Part shown: positions 32,099 to 42,900 of the stretch, piece by piece
How positions within the stretch are numbered: the first letter of the stretch is position 1
Layout: each line of letters begins with the position of its first letter
From: Vesta saturnalis
Lineage: Eukaryota > Arthropoda > Insecta > Coleoptera > Lampyridae
DNA length: 64,000 nt
Direction: 5' to 3'
Assembly (NCBI GenBank): GCA_036346205.1
Contig: JARFJB010000821.1
Location: forward strand, 8,475,722-8,539,721
Position numbers and translations under genes: made by a program
The notes under the pieces: generated by a model
The model's database searches: none
Seen by the model: the letters and a program-made list of their open reading frames with translations, nothing else
Told to the model about the DNA's origin: nothing

Positions 32099-34518
32099 CA
32101 GGTAGACTGTCCCAAATTCGAGGGCAAGCATGGGGATCTCGCTTACTATAAGAGATAGGATATAGGTTTAAATTCGGCACTTTTGCTAAATTCGATGCCG
32201 AGTAATAATCTGAAAAGAAATTTGAGCTAACTCGAATGGATTTGATTTTATGCTCAAAATACTAAACATTTCGATTTTCGTTTTTCGCGTTTGGCCAACT
32301 TATTATTAAGAATTTTCAAAATTCGATTAAACATTATTGAGGCAACTTTTTACGCACAATACTAATACGGCATTAAAAATATTATGCGACGCTTTGTTTA
32401 TTCTGAACCATCATCAGGTTTATTTTTTCTTATCGGGGTTAAGACATATTTTTATGGCGTTGGATGGAGAATGTTATGCTGATTTTAGCATTATATAACA
32501 CTTCATGGTTTGATCGACTGCGAACTAAAATACTCTTAAATTAAAAACTAAATATTACATTATCACGATACCCATGAATCAAACAAAACTCAGGAGTTGG
32601 CTTTTATCATGTCATTTTCTAATTGTAAAAGGGTAATAACTGCAAGATCCTTCGTGTTAGTGCTTTAAAATTTGCAAGTTTCTTTAGAATGTTTTCAAAT
32701 TCAGAAAAACGAGACATGATAAAGATATTTTATAGCTGCAATAGAAATAGTGTCAGAGCAGAACAAAGATATTTAGAGGAATATCCGGAGGCACAACCAA
32801 ACCAGAGATATTTTTTAAAATTAGACCAAAATTTGCGAGTATTTGGATGTTTTCAGAAACCTCGAAATGCATATGGTAGCAGACTAGACAGAGATGCCGA
32901 AGAAGAAATATTAGATCGGGTACTATTTGTTAGTATTATACTAATTATAAGAATTTCCACTCACTTCACTGCTAATTTCAGCAGACATTTTTTTTTTGGA
33001 GAGTTATGACTTTATGTTATCCATCTTAGGTTCAAGAAAATCCAGAGAAATAGAGCAAACTATTGAAGTGCCAAAAACAACAGTTTGGTGAGTGTTAAAG
33101 CAACACCGTTATAAACCATTTAAGTTACACGTTAGTCAAACTCTTCGGCCTAGGGACGATATTAGACGGTTGGATTTTTGTAACCAACTTAATACCAAAA
33201 TGCTGGAAAATCGCAACTTTCTCAATCAAATAATTTGGACGGATGAGTACAATTTTTCCACTAATGGAATGTTTAATCGTAATAACGAGCACTACTGGTC
33301 CGTTGAAAATCCACGAATTAACAGGCAAATGCGAGGACAAGGCCACCGGTCTTTTAATGTGTGGGTTGGGATCTGGAAGGATAGGCTCCTTGGGCCAATT
33401 ATTTACGAAGGTATCCTAACGTCTCAACGCTTCCTCGCATTTCTAACACACGAAATATCAGACCTTTTGGATGATGTTCCGCTAAACGAAAGATGGACTC
33501 TCTGGTGGCAAATGGACGGAGCTCCTCCTCATAATGCTGCGATAATAAGTGAATATCTTAACGGCGAATTTCCTGATAAATGGATGGGAAATAGGGGACC
33601 ACTTAGGTGGCCAGCAAGAAGTCCAGATTTAACCCCTTTAGATTACTTCCTCTGGGGCTATTTAAAAAATATGATTTATAAGACGCCACCGCAAAATACA
33701 GAAGAACTCCAGAATAGGGTTGTTAATGAACTTCGTAAAATTCCTAGGCGAACCATTCAAAGAAGCGTAAACAATTGTAGAAGAAGAATTCGCTACTGTA
33801 TTCAAGAAGGAGGAAACTTGTTCGAACATTTATTATAATAATTTTTGTTTGTTTGTCTGTGTAATTATTTTGTTGTTACCTATCGATAAATTTGCGTTGT
33901 CACTATTATGACCGTGTTACATAGACATACTTGTTTGAGTTGTTTGTTAATGTTTTTTTTTAATTGTTTAACTGTTTTTATATTTTTTTGGATGTTCTAA
34001 CGAGTTTAACAAATTAAATAAGTAGAACTACTGTAATTATTCCTTGCTGGATCCAAGAAGGCGGAATCTTGTTCTTCGTATTTTTCTCATTATTTTAGTT
34101 CGCAGTCGATCAAACCATAAAGTGTTATATATTGCTAAAATCAGCATAACATTCTCCATCCAACGACATAAAAATATATCTTAACCCCCATAAGAAAAAA
34201 TAAACCTGATGATGGTTCAGAATAAACGAAACGTCACATAATATTTTTAATACCGTATTAGTATTGTGCGTAAAAAGATGCCTTAATAATGTTTAATCGA
34301 ATTTTGAAAATTCCTAATAATAAGGTGGCCAAGCGCGAAAAACGAAAATCGAAATTTTTAGTTTTTTGAGCATAAAACCAAATCCATTCGAGTTAGCTCA
34401 AATTTCTTTTCAGATTATTACTCGGCATCGACTTTAGCAAAAGTGCCGAATTTAAACCTATATCCTATCTCTTATAATAAGCGAGTCCCCATGCTTGCCC
34501 TCAAATTGGGGCAGCCTG
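32099..34518 (+). mobile_element. Nearly intact mariner-type element with ~430-bp inverted repeats
   Basis: The element is flanked by TA (32097-32098 and 34519-34520) and its ends are CAGGTAGACTGTCCCA and the inverse CAGCCTG side. Arms 32099-32532 and 34091-34518 are nearly identical inverted copies. They share GAGGGCAAGCATGGGGA, AATTCGGCACTTTTGCTAA and CCTGATGATGGTTCAGAATA-type words. The transposase fills the 1.5 kb between. Arms this long are unusual, since most mariners have about 30-bp ends. Insertion split the gene now at 31893-32096 and 34521-35048. Confidence 0.85.
32689..33838 (+). pseudogene. Mariner-type DDD transposase with one intron and one stop
   Basis: Exon 1 (32689-32919) begins MFSNSEKRDMIKIFYSCNRN, a helix-turn-helix with the usual AEQRYLEEYPE and FQKPRN. 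A putative intron 32920-33029 (GTACTA..TCTTAG) keeps frame. Exon 2 has EVPKTTVW, QIIWTDEYNFS (first D), WWQMDGAPPHN (second D) and ARSPDLTPLDYFLWG (third D, 36 residues after the second), ending RIRYCIQEGGNLFEHLL. The only lesion seen in exon 2 is TGA at 33089-33091, so this copy died recently or may have a functional sister copy nearby in the genome. Confidence 0.85.
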
Positions 34519-34520
34519 TA

Positions 34521-35048
34521 CATTGAATATTTGCATTCGACATAAATTATTTGAGCATTTGCGAACTTCAACAGCACTAGGAAAATCGTGCCTAATTTTT
34601 GTCAAACACTTGCCAGCATTATCAAAACCGTCAATTCTTGTAGACGTAATGTTTGCATCAACTTGCATCGCTACAATTTCAGGACATATTTTGCTTAATA
34701 GGGCACATCGTCTTTGTAGGACCAATTTATTTGGACCAAGATTCGGAAATGATTTTAAAAATGAGAAAATTTCACAATTTTGTTGATTAATCAAATTTCT
34801 AAAATAAGTATTGTCTAATGCAGCGCACAACATAATTTACACAATTCAGTCGAAAGGGCATGTATTTGATACAAAAAATCCATATTTTCAAATCTAAGCA
34901 CACCGGAAATATTTCCATTTGGTAACAAATATGTTTTATGTACTACACCAATATTCGCATTTCGAAAACGTATTTCAGAGAGTGATTGAAAATATTTACT
35001 TCTTATGTGGCACCTAAAATAAATACAGTATGTATTTAGAAATGACAA
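34521..35048 (-). pseudogene. Cys-rich TE-type gene, upstream part, split by mariner
   Basis: Minus-strand frames read IHALSTELCKLCCALHN, then from 34833 a 110-codon open frame: LDNTYFRNLINQQNCEIFSF, FPNLGPNKLVLQRRCALLS and TKIRHDFPSAVEVRKCSNNL with a C-x4-C pair. The frame ends exactly where the mariner inverted repeat begins. The protein style matches a multicopy insect gene family of the USP-like, element-associated type, but the function is not established. Confidence 0.45.
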
Positions 35049-35354
35049 GTAATTTTATTCACTAATACATTTTTGTGTTCCTACTGAAAAGTGTTTGAAG
35101 ATGTCGTTGCCCACATGAATGCAAAATAAAGCATCTTGCATTCAGTATTGTATCAATTCACGTAATTTTAGTTTCTATTAATTCTGTACCGACCTTAAAG
35201 TAATGTATCGATTGCATAAATTGATCAATATGAATACGTGCAAATGTTTGTACTGCGGCATATCCAAAACTGTGAAGTCGTCAATGTGTAAGGTGCAATA
35301 GGTAAAAGCCAGCAAACGATGGCAATCAAAAACTGAACATTTTGAAAGATGGAG
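35049..35354. other. AT-rich spacer
   Basis: No gene or repeat recognised between the split gene and the satellite. Confidence 0.4.
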
Positions 35355-36480
35355 GTTCACTTCATTCCTGTATTATTATCGTTGATTATCATAAATATTG
35401 AAAACCGACAAGCGTTAAAAAATAGCCAACAATCACCGACAAACGGCCGACAACAAACGACTGTAATTGAAAAAAAAACGTACAATTTTAAAAGTTGGGC
35501 GGCTAACTTCACGCCTAAATTATAATCCTGATTATTATAAATATGAAAAACCGACAAACGTTAAAAAATAGCCAACCATCACCGATAAACGACCAACAAA
35601 CGAATGCAATTGAAAAAAACGTAAAATTTCAAAAGTTGGGAGGCTAACTTCACGCCTAAATTATAATCGTGATTATTATAAATATGAAAAACCGACAAAC
35701 GTTCAAGAATAGCCAACAAACACCAACAAACGACCAACAAAGGATCCCAACTGCAAACAGAGAAAATTTCAGAGATTGGGGACTAACTTCACACCTAAAT
35801 TATAAGGACGATTATTATAAATATAAACAACCGACAAACGTTAAAAAATATCCAACAATCACCGACAAATGACCAACAAACGATTGAAATTGAAAAAAAC
35901 GTAAAATTTCAAAGGAGGCTAACTTCACGGCTAAATTATAATCGTAATTATTATAAATATGAAAAACCGGCAAACGCTCAAAATAGCCAACAAACACCGA
36001 CAAACGACCAACAAAGAATCGCAATTGAAAAAGGGAAAATTTCAGAAATTGGAGGACTAACTTCACGCCTAAATTATAAGCACGATTATTATAAATACAA
36101 AAACCGACAAACGTTAAAAAATAGCCAACAATCACCGACAAACGACCAACAAACGATTGCAATTGAAAAAAACGTAACATTTCAAAAGTTGGGGGCTAAC
36201 TTCACGCCTAAATTATAAGCGCGATTATTATAAACATAAAAAACCGGGAAACGTTAAAAAATAGCCAATAATCACCGACAAACGGCCAACAAACGATTGT
36301 AATTGAAAAAAACGTAAAATTTCCAAAGCTGAGGGGCTAGCTTCACTCCTAAATTATAAGCAAATTATTATAAATATAAAAAACCGGCAACGTTAAAAAA
36401 TAGCCAACAATCACCGACAAACGACCAACAAACGATTGCAAAAAAACGTAAAATTTCCAAAGTTGGGGGGCTAACTTCAC
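35355..36480 (+). repeat. Satellite of eight ~139-bp units
   Basis: The word CTAACTTCACGCCTAAATTATAA (start of each unit) begins at about 35503, 35643, 35782, 35919, 36057, 36196 and 36337. An earlier partial unit begins at about 35355 and the array stops at 36474. Each unit holds ATTATTATAAATA, AAAACCGACAAACGTTAAAA, ATAGCCAACAATCACCGACA and ACCAACAAACGATTG. Units are 85-95% alike by eye. Short open frames across it follow from the repeat and are not genes. Confidence 0.95.
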
Positions 36481-36499
36481 AGCGGTGATCGCTGTGAAG
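36475..36499 (+). other. Perfect 10-bp-stem hairpin at the satellite end
   Basis: CTTCACAGCG, loop GTGAT, CGCTGTGAAG. It begins within the last CTAACTTCAC word of the satellite and is followed by ATCCTAA. A terminal stem-loop just before a CTRR word, after a tandem array, resembles the 3' end of Helitron/Helentron-type non-autonomous elements; that is inference. Confidence 0.6.
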
Positions 36500-36985
36500 A
36501 TCCTAACTTGACAATAAAATTTTGAAGAATCTTCATACTTAATACTTTCACACTTTATTTCGAAACACCGTAGTACATATACATTGTGTATACATTGTGA
36601 TTAATATAATTTACTGTAACTGTTTGCAATACTTTTAAACAAATTTATATTTAAAAGATCTTAAAACAAACGCAAATAGAGAATGTTTATTACCTAAAGT
36701 TATTTTCTTGACCTCAATATGCAACTAAATGTTGTCTATACTAAATCCTGTTTAAAAGGGTATTTGCTTATTTTTGCACAGAGGGAAAACATCTGAAGCT
36801 TTAATCTTAAATGACAGTTTTATTATAGCCCCATAAGTAATTCGTTTATTAATATTTATTTTGAGCTTATACCTCTTCAAATGCGGCCTTAGTTGCACAT
36901 GTAATAGTATTTACTTTAAAAAATTCCAAATTAAATTTTTTGCTAGTTTAAGAATTTTAAACGATAATTCAATATACTTTTCTTA
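36500..36985. other. AT-rich intergenic DNA
   Basis: No gene or repeat seen up to the mariner terminus. Confidence 0.4.
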
Positions 36986-38240
36986 TACAGGGTGTCCGAA
37001 AAATATGGATTATTCTATATATCTCGGTAAATATTTAGTTAGTGGTTTCTTAAAAACAAAGGTGCGAATATGACTACAAATTTTTTAAATGACAAGGTAC
37101 CCCCCTATATTGTACTCATTTGATAGAGATATTTTTTCTTTTTTCGATGATATAAAACTTTAATACTTTTACTGAACTAGTTTTTGCGAAAAACGCGAAA
37201 AAGTGATGGTAGAGTGATGTTAAGTTTATGTTAATAGTTATTCATCTAGACACCTGTGATTGCTTTTAATTGTCGAAACAATTGATTGCGCCTCAGAACT
37301 GTCAAGATAGTAGGCGCACTTGAAATAAAAAGTTACTTATCTACATTGGTTGACATCCATCTGTGAGTGAGAATATAGTTTTGAAATAAACAGAAATGGC
37401 TCATTTATCCAAAACGCATCGTAATGAAATTCTAATGATGCTAGGATATGGAGAAAGAAGGTAGGTCCAGGCAGTAGTTTGCAATTCGTTTAACAATTTG
37501 TACCGCGAATTTCACATTACGCAATCCACTGTAAGTAAAATTTGGGACAAATTTCAAGATACAGGCTCTGTTAAGATTTACCACAAACGGGTAGAGCTAC
37601 AGCTTTAAATAATGAAGAACGTGAAAATTTCATATTGGGCGTCGTGGAAAATCGACATGTTTCCGTTAGACAAATTGCGCGAGATTGTAATACAATCAAA
37701 TCCACTGTACACAGCGTCCTAAAAAAGGAAAAGCGGCACCCATGCAAAACGTGTGTAGTTCAGGAGTTACTGGCAGACGACTTGGATCGTAGATTGGAAT
37801 TTTCTGAAGAAATAACTTACCAATTTGAAGGCAATTCAGATTTTGACAAAAATATTCTATTTACTGACGAGGCAACGTTTTGCTTAAACGGCACAGTTAA
37901 TAAGCAAAACACACGATACTGGTCTTCAACAAATCCTAACTGATATCTAGATGGACACACTCAGTACGAGCAGAAACTTAATGTGTAGGCAGAAATGATG
38001 GAAAACCAGATTTTCGGACCTATTATTATTGGCCGAGGTTTCTTTAAATTTTCTACGATTTGATGTAGTTCCTGCATTAGCTGTTTTATATACAAATGAA
38101 GACGATGCCACGACGGAATATAAATCCAATGAAAGGGGTCCCCTCCACATTTAGAGATTAATGTCTTCCGGTACTTAATGATCTCTTTCCAAATCGGTGG
38201 ATAGGCAGAAAAGGTTTAGAGGTGCTTCCTCTGACGTCAT
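36986..38240 (+). mobile_element. Mariner/Tc3-like element, copy 1
   Basis: The left end TATACAGGGTGTCCGAAAAA (36986) starts a long terminal region also found at 53946 (GATAGAGAT, ATGATATAAAACTTTAA, CTTTTACTGAACTAGTTTTT). The transposase runs to about 38270 in decayed form, and the right terminus was not found. The opposite-strand copy 2 at 53.9-55.3 kb confirms the family. Confidence 0.7.
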
Positions 38241-38270
38241 ATTTGAGGGATATTCAATGTATCATTAGAG
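37396..38270 (+). pseudogene. Mariner-type transposase, broken
   Basis: It starts MAHLSKTHRNEILMMLGYGE. Later come FHITQSTVSKIWDKFQDTGS, SVRQIARDCNTIKSTVHSVL (helix-turn-helix) and DKNILFTDEATFCLNGTVNK (first D in TDEA). The region after 37943 carries IFGPIIIGRGF and a YLNDLFPNRWIGR-like remnant, with the second and third catalytic motifs lost. A stop at 37462, a frameshift near 37595 and a TGA at 37941 inactivate it. Confidence 0.75.
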
Positions 38271-38416
38271 TCAGAATTCACCAACAGGTGGCGATGCTTG
38301 ATTTGTTATCAAAGTCATGTCATTCTTTTATGACTGACGCGGCTTTGTAGAGACATTCTTCATTGTCAACCCGCGTTAGTCGTATTTGTGAGGTTATTGC
38401 AGAAATTGTAAATTCA

Positions 38417-39735
38417 AAATGTAAGTAGCTTTTAAAATTTTTATACTTTACTTATTGGTAATCTTGAATTGTTTATTCCTAGGGATAGAAAAAGATCATT
38501 GTCGGATGCCGAATTAAGTGCATATTAGGAAAATTATGAAAGTGATGATGACGTTGGAACGCGTACGAAGGAAAGTATGCTGCTTTCACTCTTAAAGGTC
38601 AGAGTGGAATCAAGGAAGGTATTCCGAATGGTATAACACCATTAGATGTTTACAAATTATTTATGAGGGAGGATGTTTTGAATTAATAGTAACTGAAATA
38701 ATTAGACCAAATCTCAGTAATTATTGGTCAAACGATCCTCTCTATGAAAATACAATAAGCAAATTATTTTCACGTAATTGATTTGAAATTAAAGAATATT
38801 GCATTTCTCAGACAATAGCATAAATAATGGGGAGGGCAGGCTACGGAAGATTAATTTACTACAAAAACAATTCCAAGCATCATATACAATAGGCAATAAA
38901 CTGGTTATCGATGAAAGCACAGTTTCATGACCAGGACATCTATCGTTTCGTCAGTATATTCCTGGCAAACGGAATAGATATGGGGTGAAGCTATTCAAAA
39001 TATGTTCACAGGATGGTTACACCTGGAAAATTCAAATTTATTGTAGTGAATCTGTTTGTTCTGGTACTGGTTTCGTTGAAAAAGTAGTAACGCAATTATG
39101 AGAGAGGCTATTTGAAGAAGGTCGCATATCGTATACTGATCATTTTTACAGTAGTATTCCTTTGGCTAAAAAGTTACTTTTGAAAAAAACACATTTAGTC
39201 GGTACGATTCGAAGAAAATATTGAATTGTATAGACTAGAACCTGATGATGGAATGGTTATTTCTAAATGGAAACCTAAAAAGAATAAAGAGATTCTTTCA
39301 GATTTACACAATTTACAAATGTCTTCCTACTGTACATCAATAAAAAAAGGTGTCAAGTGGTACCGTAAAGTACTACTTGAACTATTTACTGGAATTACAG
39401 TTGTTAATGCACATATTATTTATAAATTGATTACCAAATCTAAAGTATCAATAACATCATTTTGTCAAGAGTTATAAAGTTATTAGGAGTAGAAAGACAA
39501 GAACGTGTAAACAAGGTAAAAGTCAAACGTTTGCTCAAAAAAAGAGATGGTGGAGGTACAAAAGGTTGTCGTAATTGTGTCGCAAGTTATCTGATCTAAT
39601 CTAATAAAAATTATGCATAGGTCAGAGACAAGAAAGAAAGTAGGGAAGGTAAAAACTACTGTGATGGGTGCGATAATAAACCGTTTATCTGTCATGAATG
39701 TCATGTTCGTGTTCAAGGTGATAGTGCTTAATATT
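38417..39735 (+). pseudogene. piggyBac transposase, broken, ending at the giant array
   Basis: The N-terminal acidic part has RKRSLSDAELSAY. The core shows KLVIDESTVS (first catalytic D), LSFRQYIPGKRNRYGVKLFK, ISYTDHFYSSIPLAKKLL (second D), THLVGTIRRK, an 83-codon open frame with GMVISKWKPKK and KGVKWYRKVLLELFTGITVV, and finally the C-terminal Cys-rich domain CRNC..YCDGC..KPFICHECH. Many stops and indels are present. The gene ends at 39730, about 25 bases before the GT array begins. The right terminal repeat and TTAA are therefore missing or lie beyond the array. Confidence 0.8.
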
Positions 39736-39751
39736 GTATAGTTTTTACATT

Positions 39752-39753
<2 letters not shown>

Positions 39754-39800
<47 letters not shown>

Positions 39801-39883
39801 ACACTCGCGTTTGGTGCTGGGCACGTACGTGCGCACGTGTGTGTGTGCGGAGAGTGGAGTGTAGAGTGCGTAAGTGTGTGAGT

Positions 39884-39923
<40 letters not shown>

Positions 39924-42900
39924 TGTGTGAGTGTGTGAGTGTGTGGTGTGAGTGTGTGAGTGTGTGTGGTGAGTGTGAGTGTGTGAGTGGTGGTGTGTGA
40001 GTGTGTGAGTGTGTGTGTGTGTGAGTGTGTGAGTGTGTGAGTGTGTGAGTGTGTGAGTGTGGGTGGAGTGTGTGAGTGTGTGATGTGTGAGTGTGTGAGT
40101 GTGAGTGGTGAGTGTGTGAGTGTGTGAGTGTGTGAGTGTGTGAGTGTGGGTGTGAGTGTGAGTGTGGTGTGTGAGTGTGTGAGTGTGAGTGTGAGTGTGT
40201 GAGTGTGGTGTGTGAGTGTGTGAGTGTGTGAGTGTGTGAGTGTGTGAGTGTGTGTGTGTGAGTGTGTGAGTGTGTGAGTGTGTGAGTGTGTGTGAGTGTG
40301 TGAGTGTGTGAGTGAGGTGTGAGTGTGTGTGTGTGGGTGTGGTGTGTGAGTTGTGGTGGGTGTGAGTGTAGTGTGTGTGTCGGAGGTGTGGTGTGTGTGT
40401 GATGTGAGTGTGTGGTGTGTGTGTGGTGTGTGTGTGTGTGTGTGTGGATGTGTGGAGTGTGGTGGTGAGTGTGTGAGTGTGTGAGTGTGTGTGTGTGGTG
40501 TGTGTGTGTGTGAGTGTGGAGTGTGTGAGTGTGTGAGTGTGTGGAGTGTGAGTGTGTGAGTGTGTGAGTGTGGATGTGAGTTGTGAGTGTGGAGTGTGTG
40601 AGTGTGTGAGTGTGGAGTGTGGTGTGTGAGTGTGTGAGTGTGTGAGTGTGTGAGTGTGTGAGTGTGTGAGTGTGTGAGTGTGTGAGTGTGTGAGTGTGTG
40701 AGTGTGTGAGTGTGGTTGTGTGAGTGTGAGTGTGTGAGTGTGTGAGTGTGTGAGTGTGTGAGTGTGTGAGTGTGTGTGTGTGTGAGTGTGTAAGTGTGTA
40801 AGTGTGTGAGTGTGAGTGTGTGAGGTGTGAGTGTGTGGGTGTGTGTGTGTGGTGTGTGAGTGTGAGGTGTGAGTGTGGTTGGGTGTGTGAGTGTGTGGAG
40901 GTGGTGTGAGTGTGTTGTGAGTGTGTGGGTGTGTGAGTGTGTGAGTGTGTGAGGTGTGAGTGTGTGAGTGTGTGAGGTGTGAGGTGGTGTGTGTGTGTGT
41001 GAGTGTGGTGAGTGTGTGGGTGTGTGAGTGTGTGTGTGAGGTGTGAGTGGTGGTGGGAGTGTGTGAGTGTGTGAGGTGTGTGAGGTGTGAGGTGTGGGTG
41101 GTGTGTGAGTGTGTGGGTGTGTGAGTGTGTGGTGGTGTGAGTGTGTGAGTGTGTGAGTGTGTGAGTGTGGAGTGTGTGGGTGTGGAGTGTGGTGTGGAGT
41201 GTGTGGTGTGTGAGGTGTGTGAGTGTGTGAGTGTGTGAGTGTGGAGTGTGTGAGTGTGTGGGAGTGTGTGAGTGTGTGAGTGTGTGAGTGTGTGAGTGTG
41301 TGAGTGTGTGTGTGGTGTGAGTGTGTGGGTGTGGTGTGTGGGGTGTGAGTGTGTGAGGTGAGTGTGTGAGGTGTGTGTGTGTGTGGAGTGTGTGAGTGTG
41401 AGTGTGTGAGTGTGTGTGAGTGTGTGAGTGGTGAGTGGTGTGTGAGTGTGGTGTGAGTGTGGTGTGTGGTGTGTGAGTGTGTGAGTGTGTGAGTGTGTGA
41501 GTGTGTGGTGTGAGTGTGGAGTGTGAGTGTGTGAGTGTGTGAGTGGTGTGGGTGTGAGTGTGTGAGGTGTGAGGTGTGTGGAGTGTGTGAGTGTGTGAGT
41601 GTGAGTGTGTGAGTGTGTGAGTGTGTGAGTGTGAGTGTGTGAGTGTGTGAGTGTGGTGTGTGAGTGTGTGAGTGTGTGAGTGTGTGAGTGTGTGGGTGTG
41701 TGGAGGTGTGGGTGTGAGTGTGGTGAGTGTGTGAGTGTGTGAGTGTGAGTGTGTGGTGTGTGTGAGTGTGTGTGTGTGTGTGTGTGAGTGTGTGAGTGTG
41801 TGGGGTGTGTGTGGTGTGAGTGTGGTGTGTGAGTGTGTGATGTGTGTGAGGTGTGAGTGTGTGTGTGGGTGTGTGGTGTGAGTGTGTGAGTGTGTGAGTG
41901 TGTGGGTGTGTGAGTGTGTGATGGTGTGTGGTGAGTGTGTGAGTGTGTGAGTGTGTGAGGTGTGAGTGTGTGGGTGTGTGAGTGTGTGAGTGTGTGAGTG
42001 TGAGTGTGGTGTGTGAGGGTGTGTGAGTGTGTGAGTGTGTGACTATGTGAGTTTATGAGTATGTGATTGTGTGAGTGTGACTGTGTGTGTGTGTGTGAGT
42101 GTGTGGTGTGTGAGGGTGGGTGTGTGTGTGTGGTGTGTGGTGTGAGTGTGTGAGTGTGGGGGTGAGTGTGTGGTGGTGTGTGAGTGTGAGGTGGTGTGAG
42201 TGGTGTGAGTGTGGTGTGTGAGTGTGTGAGTGTGTGTGTGTGAGTGTGTGGTGTGGTGTGGTGTGTGAGTGTGTGAGTGTGTGTGTGAGTGTGTGAGTGT
42301 GTGTGTGAGTGTGTGAGTGTGTGTGAGTGTGTGTGTGTGTGTGTGTGAGTGTGTGGGTGGTGTGTGAGTGTGGAGTGTGGTGTGTGAGTGTGTGAGTGTG
42401 TGGAGTGTGTGAGTGTGAGTGGAGGTGTGAGTGTGTGAGTGTGGTGTGTGGTGGTGAGTGTGTGTGTGTGGTGTGGGTGTGAGTGTGTGAGTGTGTGAGT
42501 GTGTGAGGTGTGGTGGGAGTGTGTGAGTGTGGGTGTGGGTGTGTGAGTGTGTGAGTGTGGTGTGAGTGTGTGAGTGTGGTGTGTGGGTGTGAGTGTGTGA
42601 GGTGTGGAGTGTGGTGGAGTGTGTGGTGTGAGTGTGTGGTGTGTGAGTGTGTGAGTGTGTGTGAGTGTGTGAGTGTGTGGTGTGAGTGTGTGGTGTGGAG
42701 TGTGTGAGTGTGGAGGTGTGAGTGTGTGAGTGTGTGTGGAGTGTGTGAGTGTGGGTGTGTGAGTGTGGGTGTGTGGTGTGAGTGTGTGAGTGTGTGTGTG
42801 GAGTGTGTGTGAGTGTGTGAGTGTGTGTGTGTGAGTGTGTGAGTGTGTGAGTGTGTGAGGTGTGAGTGTGTGAGTGTGTGTGTGTGAGTGGTGTGAGTGT

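Noticed and set aside
35357..36180. Short frames across the 139-bp satellite
   Set aside because: They repeat with the satellite unit and are interrupted unit by unit.
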